This document shows positions 1 to 9,753 of a DNA stretch of 64,000 nt, in pieces. The notes beneath the pieces are model-generated. The model did no database searches, was not told where the DNA came from, and saw nothing but the letters and a program-made list of their open reading frames with translations. Position 1 is the first letter of the stretch, and each line of letters begins with the position of its first letter. The DNA is from Paenibacillus sp. FSL R5-0766 (GTDB lineage Bacteria > Bacillota > Bacilli > Paenibacillales > Paenibacillaceae): NCBI RefSeq assembly GCF_037971845.1, contig NZ_CP150227.1, positions 62,001-126,000 of the forward strand, written 5' to 3'. Position numbers and translations under genes: made by a program.

Positions 1-4
1 AGGT

Positions 5-1444
5 ATGGAGGCTTTACGCTGGAACATGCTGGTGAAGAACGTGCTGGATGCAGCGGAAGAGCATCAGTTATGGGTTCCCGGGGATCGGATTGTCGTCGCA
101 GTATCGGGCGGGCCGGACTCGGTAGCTTTTTTGCATATCATGCACGAGATCAGCAAGCGGCATGTGCCACTTGAATTGATCTGTGCCCACGTGCATCATG
201 GCTTCCGGAGTGAATCTGATGATGAAGCCGAGAAAATGATGGAACTGGCACAGCAGCTTGGTATTACATTTGAATGGACCAAGGCCGATGTACCTTCATA
301 TATGGAGCTGACGGGTCAAGGACCACAGGAAGCAGCCCGCAACAAGCGATATGCCTTTTTGCACGAAGTGGCTTCCAAATATAATGCGGCAAGCATCGCT
401 TTGGCACATCATGCCGATGATCAGGCGGAGACGGTCATGCTTCATTTGCTTCGTGGAACCGGCTTGTCGGGACTCTCAGGAATGAAGTTTAAAAGACGAG
501 AAAAAAATGTGGAACTTATTCGTCCATGCCTTCGTATAAACAAGACAGACCTTGTAGAAGCTTGTAATACCCAGGGTTTTATGTATTTCAATGATGAGAG
601 CAACGCCCTGCGTAAATATCGGCGTAATGCCATTCGCTTGGATGTGCTTCCTTTTTTGGGGCAGTATAATGGACAACTCACGCCGTCATTGAATCGGCTT
701 GCCGAAATTGTGGGTGATGAAGACGATTTCATGGAGCAGAGTGCATATGACACATACAGGTGTCTAGTGCAGGTGAACGGCGGAAGGCAAACCTTTGAGG
801 TGCCTTCCTTCTTGAAGTTACATGTCGCTTTACAACGAAGGTTGATTAAACTAATATTGAATTATCTGCCTTTGGACAGTGATTTTGTCGACTTTACCCG
901 TATAGAAACCATTCGGCGCAAGGTCATGGAGACCCATGTGACGACCTGGAGCCTGGATATAGGACAGACACTCGCCTGCACTCGGGAGTATAATCTGATT
1001 TCTTTTGGCATACGGACGGACGTACAGGATCAATCTTACGAGTATCGTCTTGCGCAATGGAGTGGAACTTATGAGCTTTCACTCACCCCAATTAACCGGT
1101 ATATTCGGTTGATGACGGTGAGTCCCGAGGACTATCATGTACCGGAATCGGCGGATCAAGCCGCGTTTGATGCGGATCAACTGCTTATGCCGCTGGTTGT
1201 GCGTTCACGGTTACCTGGAGATACCATGAAAGTGATGGGATTAAACGGAAGCAAAAAGGTGAAAAATATTTTCATCGATGAGAAAATCCCCCCATCTGTC
1301 CGTCCACGTATTCCTGTGGTATGTGATGGAGCAGGTCATATTATCTGGTTACCGGGTGTTCGACGGTCCAATGTGGCTCCTGTCAGGGAGGGCACTTCCG
1401 CAATCCTGTACATGACTGTAGGCGATTCAGCGATTCAGGGGTAG
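5..1444 (+). CDS. tilS: tRNA(Ile)-lysidine synthase TilS
   Basis: Cytosolic ATP-dependent ligase that attaches lysine to the wobble cytidine of tRNA-Ile(CAU), changing its decoding from AUG to AUA; essential in bacteria. The PP-loop signature SGGPDS lies at residues 34-39, and the catalytic N-terminal domain is followed by the substrate-binding and C-terminal TilS domains, which gives 479 residues, normal for Bacillales. The window starts 4 bases before this ATG, so its Shine-Dalgarno site cannot be judged; a second in-frame ATG at 26 has GGAGG at 7-11, a rather long spacing. It is followed by hpt, as in B. subtilis. Identity is secure; the exact start is not. Confidence 0.93.
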   Translation: MEALRWNMLVKNVLDAAEEHQLWVPGDRIVVAVSGGPDSVAFLHIMHEISKRHVPLELICAHVHHGFRSESDDEAEKMMELAQQLGITFEWTKADVPSYMELTGQGPQEAARNKRYAFLHEVASKYNAASIALAHHADDQAETVMLHLLRGTGLSGLSGMKFKRREKNVELIRPCLRINKTDLVEACNTQGFMYFNDESNALRKYRRNAIRLDVLPFLGQYNGQLTPSLNRLAEIVGDEDDFMEQSAYDTYRCLVQVNGGRQTFEVPSFLKLHVALQRRLIKLILNYLPLDSDFVDFTRIETIRRKVMETHVTTWSLDIGQTLACTREYNLISFGIRTDVQDQSYEYRLAQWSGTYELSLTPINRYIRLMTVSPEDYHVPESADQAAFDADQLLMPLVVRSRLPGDTMKVMGLNGSKKVKNIFIDEKIPPSVRPRIPVVCDGAGHIIWLPGVRRSNVAPVREGTSAILYMTVGDSAIQG

Positions 1445-1496
1445 TGGTTATGGTTCAGGTAAGGCTTTCATAGTATAACTTAGGAGGTTCGCACAG

Positions 1497-2036
1497 TTGC
1501 AGAACGACATTCAGGAAGTATTGATCAGTGAAGAAGAAATTCAGAGTAAAGTCAAGGAATTAGGCGCAACACTAAGTGCCGAATATGCAAATCGCAATCC
1601 TTTGGTCATTTGTGTGCTCAAGGGTGCGTTTATATTTATGGCTGATTTGGTTAAAAACATAACGGTACCTGTTGAAATGGATTTTATGGCAGTATCCAGT
1701 TACGGCGCTTCCACCAAGTCATCAGGTGTTGTCAAAATCATTAAGGATCTGGATGTATCCGTTGAAGGACGGGAAGTTCTGATTGTCGAAGATATTATCG
1801 ACAGCGGACTTACACTCAGCTATCTGATTGAACTGCTAGAAAACCGCGGTGCCGAGTCGGTGCGTGTGGTTACGCTGTTCGACAAGCCTTCAGGCCGTAA
1901 AGTTGAGTTGGAAGCTCATTACACAGGCTTTGACATTCCTGACGCGTTCATCGTTGGTTACGGTTTGGATTTTGCGGAGAAGTACCGGAACCTGCCCTAT
2001 ATCGGGATTTTGAAGCCGGAAGTCTATAGTAGCTAA
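1497..2036 (+). CDS. hpt: hypoxanthine phosphoribosyltransferase
   Basis: Purine salvage enzyme that converts hypoxanthine or guanine plus PRPP to IMP or GMP in the cytosol. The PRPP-binding motif VEDIIDSG is at residues 97-104, and the 179-residue length is typical. The start is a TTG at 1497, chosen because AGGAGG sits at 1482-1487 with 9 nt spacing and no ATG is better placed. It lies between tilS and ftsH, the conserved Bacillales order. In B. subtilis HprT and TilS also act together as activators of ftsH; that is family knowledge and is not visible here. Confidence 0.95.
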   Translation: MQNDIQEVLISEEEIQSKVKELGATLSAEYANRNPLVICVLKGAFIFMADLVKNITVPVEMDFMAVSSYGASTKSSGVVKIIKDLDVSVEGREVLIVEDIIDSGLTLSYLIELLENRGAESVRVVTLFDKPSGRKVELEAHYTGFDIPDAFIVGYGLDFAEKYRNLPYIGILKPEVYSS

Positions 2037-2042
2037 TATCCT

Positions 2043-2096
2043 GCCCGACCCAAGCCTTGAGCTGTTCTTGGCTTCTGTTGAGAAGCCATGTCGGGC
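2043..2096 (+). other. two-part hairpin in hpt-ftsH gap
   Basis: An outer 7-bp stem (GCCCGAC at 2043-2049 with GTCGGGC at 2090-2096) encloses an inner 7-bp stem (TGGCTTC at 2069-2075 with GAAGCCA at 2082-2088). No T-run follows, so it is not a standard terminator. It overlaps the -35 element of the candidate ftsH promoter. Confidence 0.45.
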
Positions 2097-2107
2097 TATG
2101 TTAAAAT
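2078..2107 (+). promoter_or_regulatory. candidate ftsH promoter
   Basis: TTGAGA (2078-2083), an 18-nt spacer and TAAAAT (2102-2107) with an extended TG one base upstream of the -10. This fits a vegetative sigma-A promoter about 25 nt ahead of the ftsH ribosome binding site. Confidence 0.5.
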
Positions 2108-2136
2108 AATTAAAGTGTCTCGAGAGGAGGTAGGGG

Positions 2137-4182
2137 ATGAATCGGTTCATCCGGAATTCTGGTTTTTATTTGATTCTTTTTTTAGTTGTGGTGGGGATAG
2201 TCCAGTTCGTCAGCAATGGCGGCGAAGCCACCGATAATCCTAGATATGATCAGTTGCGTGCAGCGATCAAAGCCAACAATGTCTCTGAATTGACGGTTCA
2301 ATTCAACGGTCAAACGTATCTCGTGACCGGTCAATACAAGAAGGCACCTGATGGCGCCAAATCAGAAAATTTCTCAACGTATATTCCTCCTACGGATGAG
2401 GCAATTAGTGAGCTTGTAGCTGCAAGTGAAACTAACAATTTCCAATATCATCAGGAGCCAATGAAAGGTGACAGCATTTGGTTGACGTTGCTGACTTCCT
2501 TTATTCCTTTGATCATTATGTTCCTGCTGTTCTTCTTCCTGTTTAATCAGGCTCAAGGCGGCGGCGGTAAAGTAATGAACTTTGGTAAAAGCCGTGCTCG
2601 TCTCTACAACGAAGAGAAGAAGCGGGTTACATTTGAAGATGTTGCGGGTGCTGACGAAGAGAAACAGGAACTTGTTGAGGTTGTAGACTTCCTCAAGGAC
2701 CCTCGTAAATTCGCAGCAGTAGGTGCGCGGATTCCTAAGGGCGTATTGCTCGTAGGGCCTCCAGGTACCGGTAAAACATTGCTCGCTCGTGCCGTAGCCG
2801 GTGAAGCGGGTGTACCATTCTTCACTATTTCAGGTTCCGACTTCGTGGAAATGTTTGTCGGTGTCGGTGCATCACGTGTACGTGATTTGTTTGAAAATGC
2901 GAAGAAAAATGCCCCATGTATCATCTTTATCGATGAGATTGATGCTGTAGGACGTCAGCGTGGTGCTGGTCTCGGTGGTGGTCACGATGAACGTGAACAG
3001 ACACTCAACCAGTTGCTCGTTGAGATGGACGGATTCGGAGTTAACGAAGGTATTATCATCATAGCTGCAACGAACCGTGCAGATATTTTGGACCCTGCCT
3101 TGCTGCGTCCTGGACGTTTTGACCGTCAAATTACGGTTGACCGCCCTGATGTAAGAGGTCGTGAAGCTGTCCTGAAAGTACATTCCCGTAATAAACCACT
3201 GACCAAAGATGTGAAGATGGATATTATCGCGAAGCGTACAACAGGTTTCTCTGGTGCAGATCTGGAAAATCTCTTGAACGAAGCGGCATTGCTTGCAGCG
3301 CGTCGTAACCGTAAAGATATTTCCATGAAGGAAGTTGACGAAGCGATTGACCGTGTCATCGTTGGTACGGAGAAGAAAAGCCGTGTCATCAGTGATCGCG
3401 AGAAACGAATCGTTGCTTATCACGAAGCAGGTCATACCATTGTAGGTTACTTCCTCGAACATGCTGATATGGTACATAAAGTGACCATTATTCCGCGCGG
3501 ACGTGCGGGTGGATATGTAATCATGTTGCCAAAAGAAGACCGTATGCTGGTTACCAAGCAGGAATTGCTGGATAAAGTAACCGGGCTTCTCGGGGGTCGT
3601 GTAGCTGAAGAATTGTTCATCGGAGAAATTGGTACTGGTGCATACAGTGACTTCCAGCAAGCGACAGGTATTGTTCGCAGCATGGTTATGGAATACGGTA
3701 TGAGTGAGAAATTGGGACCTATGCAATTCGGAAGTTCACAAGGACAGGTATTCCTTGGTCGGGATATCGGTCATGAACAGAATTACTCGGATTCCATTGC
3801 TTACGAGATTGATCAGGAAATGCAACGCTTTATCAATGACTGTTATGAGAAGTGTAAGGACTTGCTTGTTAAACATTCAAAAGAGATGCACCTGATCGCT
3901 CAAACTTTGCTTGAGGTTGAGACATTGGAAATGGATCAGATCAAGCAATTGATCGAAACAGGTTCTTTGACTCCAAAAGCAGAGAATGACAATGATGGTG
4001 AAGGCACACCAACTGAAGGCGGAGAGCCAATCATCGATACCATCGGTGATGTGCGTGTTCGTATTCAAGGTAAAGATGAAACGCCTGAGCCACCAGCAGG
4101 AGATATTCCAAACGAAGCTCCGAATCTGGAAAAGGGTAATAACAATAACCCGGATGATGGCGGAACGAAGCCAACGTCTTAA
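2137..4182 (+). CDS. ftsH: ATP-dependent zinc metalloprotease FtsH
   Basis: Hexameric membrane-bound AAA+ protease that degrades misfolded membrane proteins and short-lived regulators. The 681 residues contain a first transmembrane segment (about 8-27), an extracytoplasmic domain, a second transmembrane segment (about 112-136), Walker A GPPGTGKT at 207-214, Walker B with FIDEIDA near 264-270, the second region of homology with the arginine finger near 324-330, and the zinc site HEAGH at 429-433. The last 60 or so residues are acidic, low-complexity and Gly/Asn/Pro-rich, as in other Paenibacillus FtsH proteins. The ATG has AGAGGAGG upstream. A strong terminator follows, so this gene ends its transcript. 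Confidence 0.98.
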   Translation: MNRFIRNSGFYLILFLVVVGIVQFVSNGGEATDNPRYDQLRAAIKANNVSELTVQFNGQTYLVTGQYKKAPDGAKSENFSTYIPPTDEAISELVAASETNNFQYHQEPMKGDSIWLTLLTSFIPLIIMFLLFFFLFNQAQGGGGKVMNFGKSRARLYNEEKKRVTFEDVAGADEEKQELVEVVDFLKDPRKFAAVGARIPKGVLLVGPPGTGKTLLARAVAGEAGVPFFTISGSDFVEMFVGVGASRVRDLFENAKKNAPCIIFIDEIDAVGRQRGAGLGGGHDEREQTLNQLLVEMDGFGVNEGIIIIAATNRADILDPALLRPGRFDRQITVDRPDVRGREAVLKVHSRNKPLTKDVKMDIIAKRTTGFSGADLENLLNEAALLAARRNRKDISMKEVDEAIDRVIVGTEKKSRVISDREKRIVAYHEAGHTIVGYFLEHADMVHKVTIIPRGRAGGYVIMLPKEDRMLVTKQELLDKVTGLLGGRVAEELFIGEIGTGAYSDFQQATGIVRSMVMEYGMSEKLGPMQFGSSQGQVFLGRDIGHEQNYSDSIAYEIDQEMQRFINDCYEKCKDLLVKHSKEMHLIAQTLLEVETLEMDQIKQLIETGSLTPKAENDNDGEGTPTEGGEPIIDTIGDVRVRIQGKDETPEPPAGDIPNEAPNLEKGNNNNPDDGGTKPTS

Positions 4183-4220
4183 TGCACAATACATCTGGCT
4201 ATGATAGCAGGTGAAATCAA

Positions 4221-4246
4221 GAGAGCCCTCGAGGCTCTCTTTTTTT
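4221..4246 (+). terminator. ftsH terminator
   Basis: GAGAGCC (4221-4227) pairs with GGCTCTC (4233-4239) across a 5-nt loop, followed directly by seven T. Confidence 0.92.
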
Positions 4247-4349
4247 ATCCATTATTTTAAAAGAGGATAGATAAAGATAAACGGGAGTTAGATGGCGAAC
4301 CAGTTAGCAAACAGGTGGTTACAGCGCTGTTCCGGGCCTTTTTCATTTA

Positions 4350-4378
4350 TTGACAGAGTCGTGAACGTTGTGTAAATT
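4350..4378 (+). promoter_or_regulatory. nadA promoter
   Basis: TTGACA (4350-4355), 17-nt spacer and TAAATT (4373-4378) with TG directly upstream of the -10. It lies about 100 nt before nadA and after the ftsH terminator, so it probably drives nadA-nadB-nadC-coaX. The remaining 4247-4349 and 4379-4465 stretches show no recognisable riboswitch; a transcription factor site (for example for a NiaR-type repressor) could not be confirmed. Confidence 0.7.
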
Positions 4379-4481
4379 AGTTGTTAAACCGCTTGTGATT
4401 CGTTTCTCAAGCGAAGATAACGACTTAGGTTAGCCCACGAAACAGCGCATGACGCTGTCCCGATAAAGGAGAGGATCACAG

Positions 4482-5420
4482 GTGGAAGCTCTGGCTTTAG
4501 AGCGCAAGGCTGAGATGAACCGCGAGCTGCGTGAGCGGCTTATGGTGTTGAAGAAGGAACGTAATGCTATTATTCTTGCCCATTATTATCAACGTGACGA
4601 AGTACAGGAGGTTGCAGACTTCCGTGGAGATTCGTTTCTATTAGCCCAGAAGGCAGCCCAAACAGATGCAGATGTGATCGTTTTCTGTGGTGTTCATTTT
4701 ATGGGTGAAAGCGCTAAAATTCTTGCGCCAAATAAAACAGTTATTATCCCGGACGAACGTGCGGGCTGCCCAATGGCAGATATGGTGAATGTGGATGGAC
4801 TACGCAAATTGAAAGCACAACATCCTAATGCCAAGGTGGTTACGTATATCAATTCCTCGGCTGAGATCAAAGCAGAGACTGACATCTGTTGTACATCAGC
4901 GAACGCAGTCCGGGTTATTCAATCGGTGGATTCCGACGAAATTATCTGGGTACCGGATAAAAACCTGGGACATTATGTGCAGCAGCATACAGACAAGAAA
5001 ATGATTATCTGGGAAGGTTACTGCAACACTCACGATATGCTTACAGTCAAAGATGTGGTAGAGATGAGAGCCAAACACCCAAATGCAGAGTTTGTTGTCC
5101 ATCCAGAGTGTCGCCCTGAGGTTGTAGAAATGGGTGATTTTGTAGGCAGCACAACAGCTATTCTGGAGTATTGCAAAAATTCATCAGCGAAGGAATTTAT
5201 CGTAGGTACCGAAGATGGTACAGGATATCAGCTTCGTCTGGATAGTCCGGATAAACAGTTCCACTTCGCTACCAAGTTCCTTGTATGTCCCAACATGAAG
5301 GTAAACAACTTGAAGAAACTGGTAAAATGCCTGGAAACGATGAAGCCGCAAATCTACGTGCCACCGGCCGTTGCCGACAAAGCCAGAGAATCACTAGAGC
5401 GCATGTTGTTGGTAAAGTAG
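4482..5420 (+). CDS. nadA: quinolinate synthase NadA
   Basis: [4Fe-4S] enzyme that condenses iminoaspartate with dihydroxyacetone phosphate to quinolinate, the second step of de novo NAD synthesis. The three cluster ligands of the family are visible: C96 in AGCPMAD, C181 in EGYCNTH and C269 in FLVCPNM. With 312 residues it belongs to the short NadA form, unlike the longer B. subtilis enzyme. The start is GTG at 4482 with AAAGGAGAGG upstream. It is first in a run with nadB, nadC and coaX. In B. subtilis the nad operon lies elsewhere, next to nifS and the regulator nadR, neither of which is present here. Confidence 0.96.
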   Translation: MEALALERKAEMNRELRERLMVLKKERNAIILAHYYQRDEVQEVADFRGDSFLLAQKAAQTDADVIVFCGVHFMGESAKILAPNKTVIIPDERAGCPMADMVNVDGLRKLKAQHPNAKVVTYINSSAEIKAETDICCTSANAVRVIQSVDSDEIIWVPDKNLGHYVQQHTDKKMIIWEGYCNTHDMLTVKDVVEMRAKHPNAEFVVHPECRPEVVEMGDFVGSTTAILEYCKNSSAKEFIVGTEDGTGYQLRLDSPDKQFHFATKFLVCPNMKVNNLKKLVKCLETMKPQIYVPPAVADKARESLERMLLVK

Positions 5421-5455
5421 GATGCGCTACTCTTGCTCCAAGACAGGTGAATAAC

Positions 5456-7096
5456 ATGATACCGCAATATTTAGTTGATTTTGATCTGTCTGCGCTACCC
5501 ATGGTAGAGACGGATGTACTGGTTATAGGCTCTGGGATTGCTGGTTTGTTTACTGCCATTAAGGCAAGTGAACAACAACGTGTATTAATGATCACGAAGA
5601 AGTCATTACTTGAAAGTAACACCAGATATGCGCAGGGAGGCATCGCTGCGGTTATTGCTGAGGATGATTCACCTGCTTACCACTTGCAGGATACACTTGT
5701 AGCAGGAGCGGGCTTATGCCGCTCCGAAGCGGTAGAGGTATTGGTGAATGAGGGTCCGGACGGAGTGAAGGAACTGATTCGTTTGGGTACTTTATTTGAT
5801 CTGGAGAACGGCGAGTTGGCGTTGACGCAGGAAGGTGCGCATAGCCACCGCCGTATTTTGCATGCCAACGGAGATGCAACAGGATATGAGATTGTGCGTG
5901 CGCTTGCTGTTGAAGTGAATGAGCATCCCGGGATTGAAGTATGGGATGAGCATTTTGTTGTTGACCTGATTACAGATCGAGATCGAGGGGAATGCATTGG
6001 TGCTCTGGTTCAGAAGGATGACGGATCTCAAGTGTTCGTAAAGGCACAGGCAACTGTTCTTTGCTCTGGTGGAGCAGGGCAGCTGTACCGATACACGACG
6101 AATCCGGATGTAGCTACTGCCGATGGTGTAGCCATGGCCTATCGGGCTGGGGCTATTGTTCGTGACATGGAATTTATCCAATTTCACCCCACCTCTCTTT
6201 GTTACCCGGGAGCCCCGCGTTTCCTGGTGTCAGAAGCCGTACGCGGCGAAGGGGCATATTTGCGCAATGTGAAGGGCGAGCGCTTCATGGATCGTTATCA
6301 TGCCCAGCTTGAACTGGCCCCACGCGATATTGTGGCAAGAGCGATTGTTAGTGAGATGGAGTCCACCAACAGTACCTTTGTGTATCTGGACATTACGCAT
6401 GAACAGCCAGAGATGATCAAGCATCGGTTCCCTACCATATATGAGACTTGTATGCGTTATGGATTGGATATGACAACCGACTGGATTCCCGTTGCACCTG
6501 CTGCCCATTACATGATGGGTGGAGTGAAAACGGATCTTAGTGGAGAGAGCAGTATCTCCCGTTTATTTGCTTGTGGCGAGGTGTCTTCTACAGGAGTGCA
6601 TGGAGCTAACCGCCTGGCAAGCAACTCATTATCAGAAGCGATTGTATTTGGGCGGAGAATTGTTGATCGTATTCAATCTCTCCCTCCACTTGGCTTATTA
6701 CAAGCAAGAGGGGTTGCGCCTTCATCTGAGGGCATGAATAACAAGATCAACAAGATCACGGAAGAGCAAAGGCCAGTATCCGAACGACGCTTACGACTAC
6801 AGAAAATGATGGTTCGTCAGGTAGGCTTGCGTCGGAATGGTGAGGACCTGCAGAAGGCTATGGACAAGCTGCAACAGGAATTGCAATTTTTTGATCAGAC
6901 ACTCACGCATAAAGAAGAGCTAGAGTATGCCAACCTTCTGACCTGTGCCTGGTTAGTTACCAGCGGAGCATTACACCGCGAGGAGAGTCGGGGGGCTCAC
7001 TATCGTGAGGATTTCCCGGCGCGTGATGATATCGTGTGGCAGAAGCATAGTCTGCAGCAGCGAGAACAAGCGATTGTGGAGGAATTGATGTCATGA
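5456..7096 (+). CDS. nadB: L-aspartate oxidase NadB
   Basis: FAD flavoprotein that oxidises L-aspartate to iminoaspartate, feeding NadA. An N-terminal dinucleotide-binding motif (VIGSGIAGL) lies near residue 23, followed by the family motifs RYAQGGIAA and HRRILHANGDATG and, later, EVSSTGVHGANRLASNSL. The C-terminal helical domain of the succinate dehydrogenase/fumarate reductase family ends the protein. The frame is open back to 5285 inside nadA, but the ATG at 5456, preceded by AGGTGA, gives a 546-residue protein beginning just before the FAD domain and is the likely start. nadC overlaps its stop codon by 4 nt. Confidence 0.96.
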   Translation: MIPQYLVDFDLSALPMVETDVLVIGSGIAGLFTAIKASEQQRVLMITKKSLLESNTRYAQGGIAAVIAEDDSPAYHLQDTLVAGAGLCRSEAVEVLVNEGPDGVKELIRLGTLFDLENGELALTQEGAHSHRRILHANGDATGYEIVRALAVEVNEHPGIEVWDEHFVVDLITDRDRGECIGALVQKDDGSQVFVKAQATVLCSGGAGQLYRYTTNPDVATADGVAMAYRAGAIVRDMEFIQFHPTSLCYPGAPRFLVSEAVRGEGAYLRNVKGERFMDRYHAQLELAPRDIVARAIVSEMESTNSTFVYLDITHEQPEMIKHRFPTIYETCMRYGLDMTTDWIPVAPAAHYMMGGVKTDLSGESSISRLFACGEVSSTGVHGANRLASNSLSEAIVFGRRIVDRIQSLPPLGLLQARGVAPSSEGMNNKINKITEEQRPVSERRLRLQKMMVRQVGLRRNGEDLQKAMDKLQQELQFFDQTLTHKEELEYANLLTCAWLVTSGALHREESRGAHYREDFPARDDIVWQKHSLQQREQAIVEELMS

Positions 7097-7959
7097 TACT
7101 GAATGGATATAATGAAGGGCTTATCGAATCAATCAAAAACTGGCTTCGTGAAGATGTTGGTGCAGGTGACATTACAACAAGTGTGACGATCCCGGCAGGC
7201 AACCAATCCAAGGCCATTATACACGCCAAAGACAATGGTATTATTGCAGGCATGACCGTAGCTGAACTTGTATTTCAGGTCGTTGATCCTGATCTTGTAT
7301 TTACACCGAAGGTAACAGACGGAGACCAGGTCACCCATGGCACGGTTTTGGCCGAGGTAGAGGGAAGTACACATTCACTGCTTACGGGGGAACGACTGGC
7401 ACTTAACTTGCTGCAACGTATGTCCGGAATAGCTACGCGTACGCGTGCCTACGTGGATGTGCTGGATGGTCTTGAGACCAGGCTCGTGGATACACGTAAG
7501 ACAACGCCGGGCCACCGATTACTTGAGAAATATGCAGTGCGCGTGGGTGGCGGAGCGAATCATCGATTTGGACTGTACGATGCCGTTATGATTAAGGATA
7601 ACCACATCAAGGGTGCAGGCGGAATCACTGAGGCGGTACAGCGTGCGCGAACCGTTATCCCACATACGATGACGATTGAAGTGGAGACTGAAAATCTGGA
7701 GCAGGTGAGAGAAGCCTTGCAAGCCGGGGCAGATATCATTATGCTGGATAACATGCATCCAGAGCGGATGCGTGAAGCGGTTGAACTTATTCGTGAACAG
7801 GCTCCTCATGTGAAGGTTGAAGCATCCGGTAACGTTTCTCTTCAGACCATTCGTGGTATTGCAGAGAGTGGTGTGGATGTAATTTCGGTTGGCAGGTTAA
7901 CCTATTCCTTTGAGAGCCTGGATATTAGTCTGGATTTAAATGAAAAGAAAGAGGGGTGA
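7093..7959 (+). CDS. nadC: nicotinate-nucleotide pyrophosphorylase NadC
   Basis: Quinolinate phosphoribosyltransferase: quinolinate plus PRPP gives nicotinate mononucleotide, CO2 and PPi. The 288 residues contain the N-terminal hybrid-barrel domain (LREDVGAGDITT) and family motifs DTRKTTPGHR, HRFGLYDAVMIKDNH and IMLDNM. The ATG overlaps the nadB stop (ATGA) and has GGAGG about 10 nt upstream, so the two are translationally coupled. This completes the aspartate-to-NaMN route in one operon. Confidence 0.97.
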   Translation: MILNGYNEGLIESIKNWLREDVGAGDITTSVTIPAGNQSKAIIHAKDNGIIAGMTVAELVFQVVDPDLVFTPKVTDGDQVTHGTVLAEVEGSTHSLLTGERLALNLLQRMSGIATRTRAYVDVLDGLETRLVDTRKTTPGHRLLEKYAVRVGGGANHRFGLYDAVMIKDNHIKGAGGITEAVQRARTVIPHTMTIEVETENLEQVREALQAGADIIMLDNMHPERMREAVELIREQAPHVKVEASGNVSLQTIRGIAESGVDVISVGRLTYSFESLDISLDLNEKKEG

Positions 7960-7967
7960 ACCTCTTT
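7948..7967 (+). promoter_or_regulatory. hairpin over the coaX ribosome binding site and start
   Basis: AAAGAGG (7948-7954) pairs perfectly with CCTCTTT (7961-7967) around loop GGTGAA. The stem covers the last codons of nadC, the Shine-Dalgarno bases of coaX and the first two bases of its TTG start, so it could lower coaX initiation unless ribosomes leaving nadC melt it. Confidence 0.5.
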
Positions 7968-8736
7968 GATTCTAGTTGTAGACGTGGGGAACAGCAATAT
8001 GGTGCTCGGCGTATATCAAGGCCGTGAATTGCTGCACCACTTTCGTCTGAGTACATCACGTCAGTCAACAGTGGATGAATACGGCGTATTGATTTATAAT
8101 TTATTTCATATGTCCGGCATCAGGGCAAGTGACATCGAAGGTGTCATCATCTCATCTGTGGTCCCGCCACTGGTGAATGTAATCGAAGCGATGTGTGAGA
8201 AGTATGTAGGCAAAAAAGCTTTGCTCGTTGGGCCTGGTATCAAAACTGGCTTGAACCTGCGATACGAGAACCCTCGTGAAGTGGGTGCAGATCGTATTGT
8301 TAATGCAGTGGCAGCCGTTGAGAAGTATGGCGGCCCTCTCGTCGTGGTTGATTTCGGTACCGCAACGACCTTTGACTGTATTGACGAGAAAGGTCACTAC
8401 CTGGGGGGAGCTATTGTACCTGGCATTCAGATCGCCACTGAAGCGCTCTATGAGCGGGCATCCAAGTTGCCTCGTATTGAGCTTGAGAAACCCAAAAAGG
8501 TCATTGGCCGTAATACTATTCATGCCATGCAAGCGGGTATTATATTTGGCTATGCAGGCCAGGTAGATGGTATTGTAGAACGTATTCGCGAGGAGATGGG
8601 AGCGAAGCCCCGAGTTATCGCGACGGGTGGTCTCGCTACACTTATCGCAGAAGAAACCCGTAGTATAGAGGAAGTTGATCCTCTGCTTACGCTTGAAGGG
8701 CTGCGTATTATATATGAGCGGAACCGGGAAAGGTGA
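7966..8736 (+). CDS. coaX: type III pantothenate kinase CoaX
   Basis: Phosphorylates pantothenate, the first committed step of coenzyme A synthesis; it is the ASKHA-fold, feedback-insensitive form. The N-terminal phosphate loop [12 protein letters not shown], the mid-protein [11 protein letters not shown] and DFGTATTFD motifs, and a C-terminal ATGGLA motif identify it. It has 256 residues. The start is a TTG 6 nt after nadC within a small hairpin. In B. subtilis coaX lies directly between ftsH and hslO; here nadA-nadB-nadC is inserted ahead of it and coaX probably shares their transcript. A terminator follows. Confidence 0.96.
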   Translation: MILVVDVGNSNMVLGVYQGRELLHHFRLSTSRQSTVDEYGVLIYNLFHMSGIRASDIEGVIISSVVPPLVNVIEAMCEKYVGKKALLVGPGIKTGLNLRYENPREVGADRIVNAVAAVEKYGGPLVVVDFGTATTFDCIDEKGHYLGGAIVPGIQIATEALYERASKLPRIELEKPKKVIGRNTIHAMQAGIIFGYAGQVDGIVERIREEMGAKPRVIATGGLATLIAEETRSIEEVDPLLTLEGLRIIYERNRER

Positions 8737-8743
8737 GCATAGA

Positions 8744-8793
8744 GACGGCATACAGCGGGCTGAGATTACAGCTTAAGTGTTGTGCCGTTTTTT
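8744..8793 (+). terminator. terminator after coaX
   Basis: ACGGCA (8745-8750) pairs with TGCCGT (8783-8788), with inner AGC/GCT pairing, followed by six T. It is moderately strong. Confidence 0.7.
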
Positions 8794-8839
8794 CTGTGTT
8801 AATACTATTATGGCGATACGCCAAAGGAGGCTGAATGAC

Positions 8840-9730
8840 TTGGAAAACAACAACAAGCATGACCGGTTAATTCGTGGTACAGCAATGAATGGAAAGGTAA
8901 GAGCCTTTGCTATCCAGACTACGGAACTGGTTGAGGAACTACGCAGAAGACACGATACGTTTCCCACGGCTACAGCTGCCATGGGGCGTACGGTTACAAC
9001 AGCAGCCATTATGGGTGCAATGCTCAAAGGTGAAGAGAAGTTAACGGTACAAGTCAACGGTGATGGTCCCATTGGACAGATTGTAGCTGATGCCAATGCG
9101 AAAGGCGAAGTACGAGGATATGTTTCTAATCCGCATGTACATTTGCCAAGCAATAGTGTGGGTAAACTGGACGTTGCAGGCGCGGTTGGAACGGAAGGGT
9201 TCATCAACATAACGAAGGATTTGGGACTGAAAGAACCATATCGTGGCAGTGTGCCTATTGTTTCAGGAGAACTGGGCGAAGACTTCACGTACTACTTTGC
9301 GCAATCGGAGCAAACACCTTCTGCTGTAGGCGTTGGTGTGCTCGTTGATACGGATAATTCCGTTATTGTCTCAGGTGGATTCATTATGCAACTGTTGCCG
9401 GGATTGACAGATCCAGAGATCACGGCGATCGAAAACGCCATTAGTACGTTGCCGCCAGTGACGACGTTGCTGGAGCAGGGGCTTGAATTGGAAGAGTTGC
9501 TTCGCCGATTGTTGCCAGATGTACAAGTGATGGAAGGATTGGATATACATTTTAGCTGTGAGTGTTCACGTGAGCGAGTAGAGAAGACTCTTATCAGCCT
9601 GGGCCAAACGGAGATGGAGCAATTAATTGAAGAAGAGGGCCAGGCTGAAGTGGTCTGCCAATTCTGTAATGAAGCCTATGACTTTAACAAAGAACAACTT
9701 GAGACCATCCTAGAGCAAGCCAAGAACTGA
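8840..9730 (+). CDS. hslO: redox-regulated chaperone Hsp33
   Basis: Cytosolic holdase activated by oxidative unfolding. The C-terminal zinc redox switch is clear: CEC followed about 30 residues later by CQFC. The frame is open from 8777, but the TTG at 8840 is preceded by AAAGGAGG at 8823-8830 (9 nt spacing) and gives 296 residues, the normal family length, with the characteristic GKVRAFAIQTTELVEE start of the Hsp33 domain. It sits between coaX and the foldase gene, exactly as in B. subtilis. Confidence 0.95.
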   Translation: MENNNKHDRLIRGTAMNGKVRAFAIQTTELVEELRRRHDTFPTATAAMGRTVTTAAIMGAMLKGEEKLTVQVNGDGPIGQIVADANAKGEVRGYVSNPHVHLPSNSVGKLDVAGAVGTEGFINITKDLGLKEPYRGSVPIVSGELGEDFTYYFAQSEQTPSAVGVGVLVDTDNSVIVSGGFIMQLLPGLTDPEITAIENAISTLPPVTTLLEQGLELEELLRRLLPDVQVMEGLDIHFSCECSRERVEKTLISLGQTEMEQLIEEEGQAEVVCQFCNEAYDFNKEQLETILEQAKN

Positions 9731-9753
9731 TCTATGCGGGGACGGGATGCGGA

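Noticed and set aside
2872..3726. 284-codon open frame antisense to ftsH
   Set aside because: Shadow frame of a strongly biased gene; no ribosome site, no recognisable protein features and opposite to intact ftsH.
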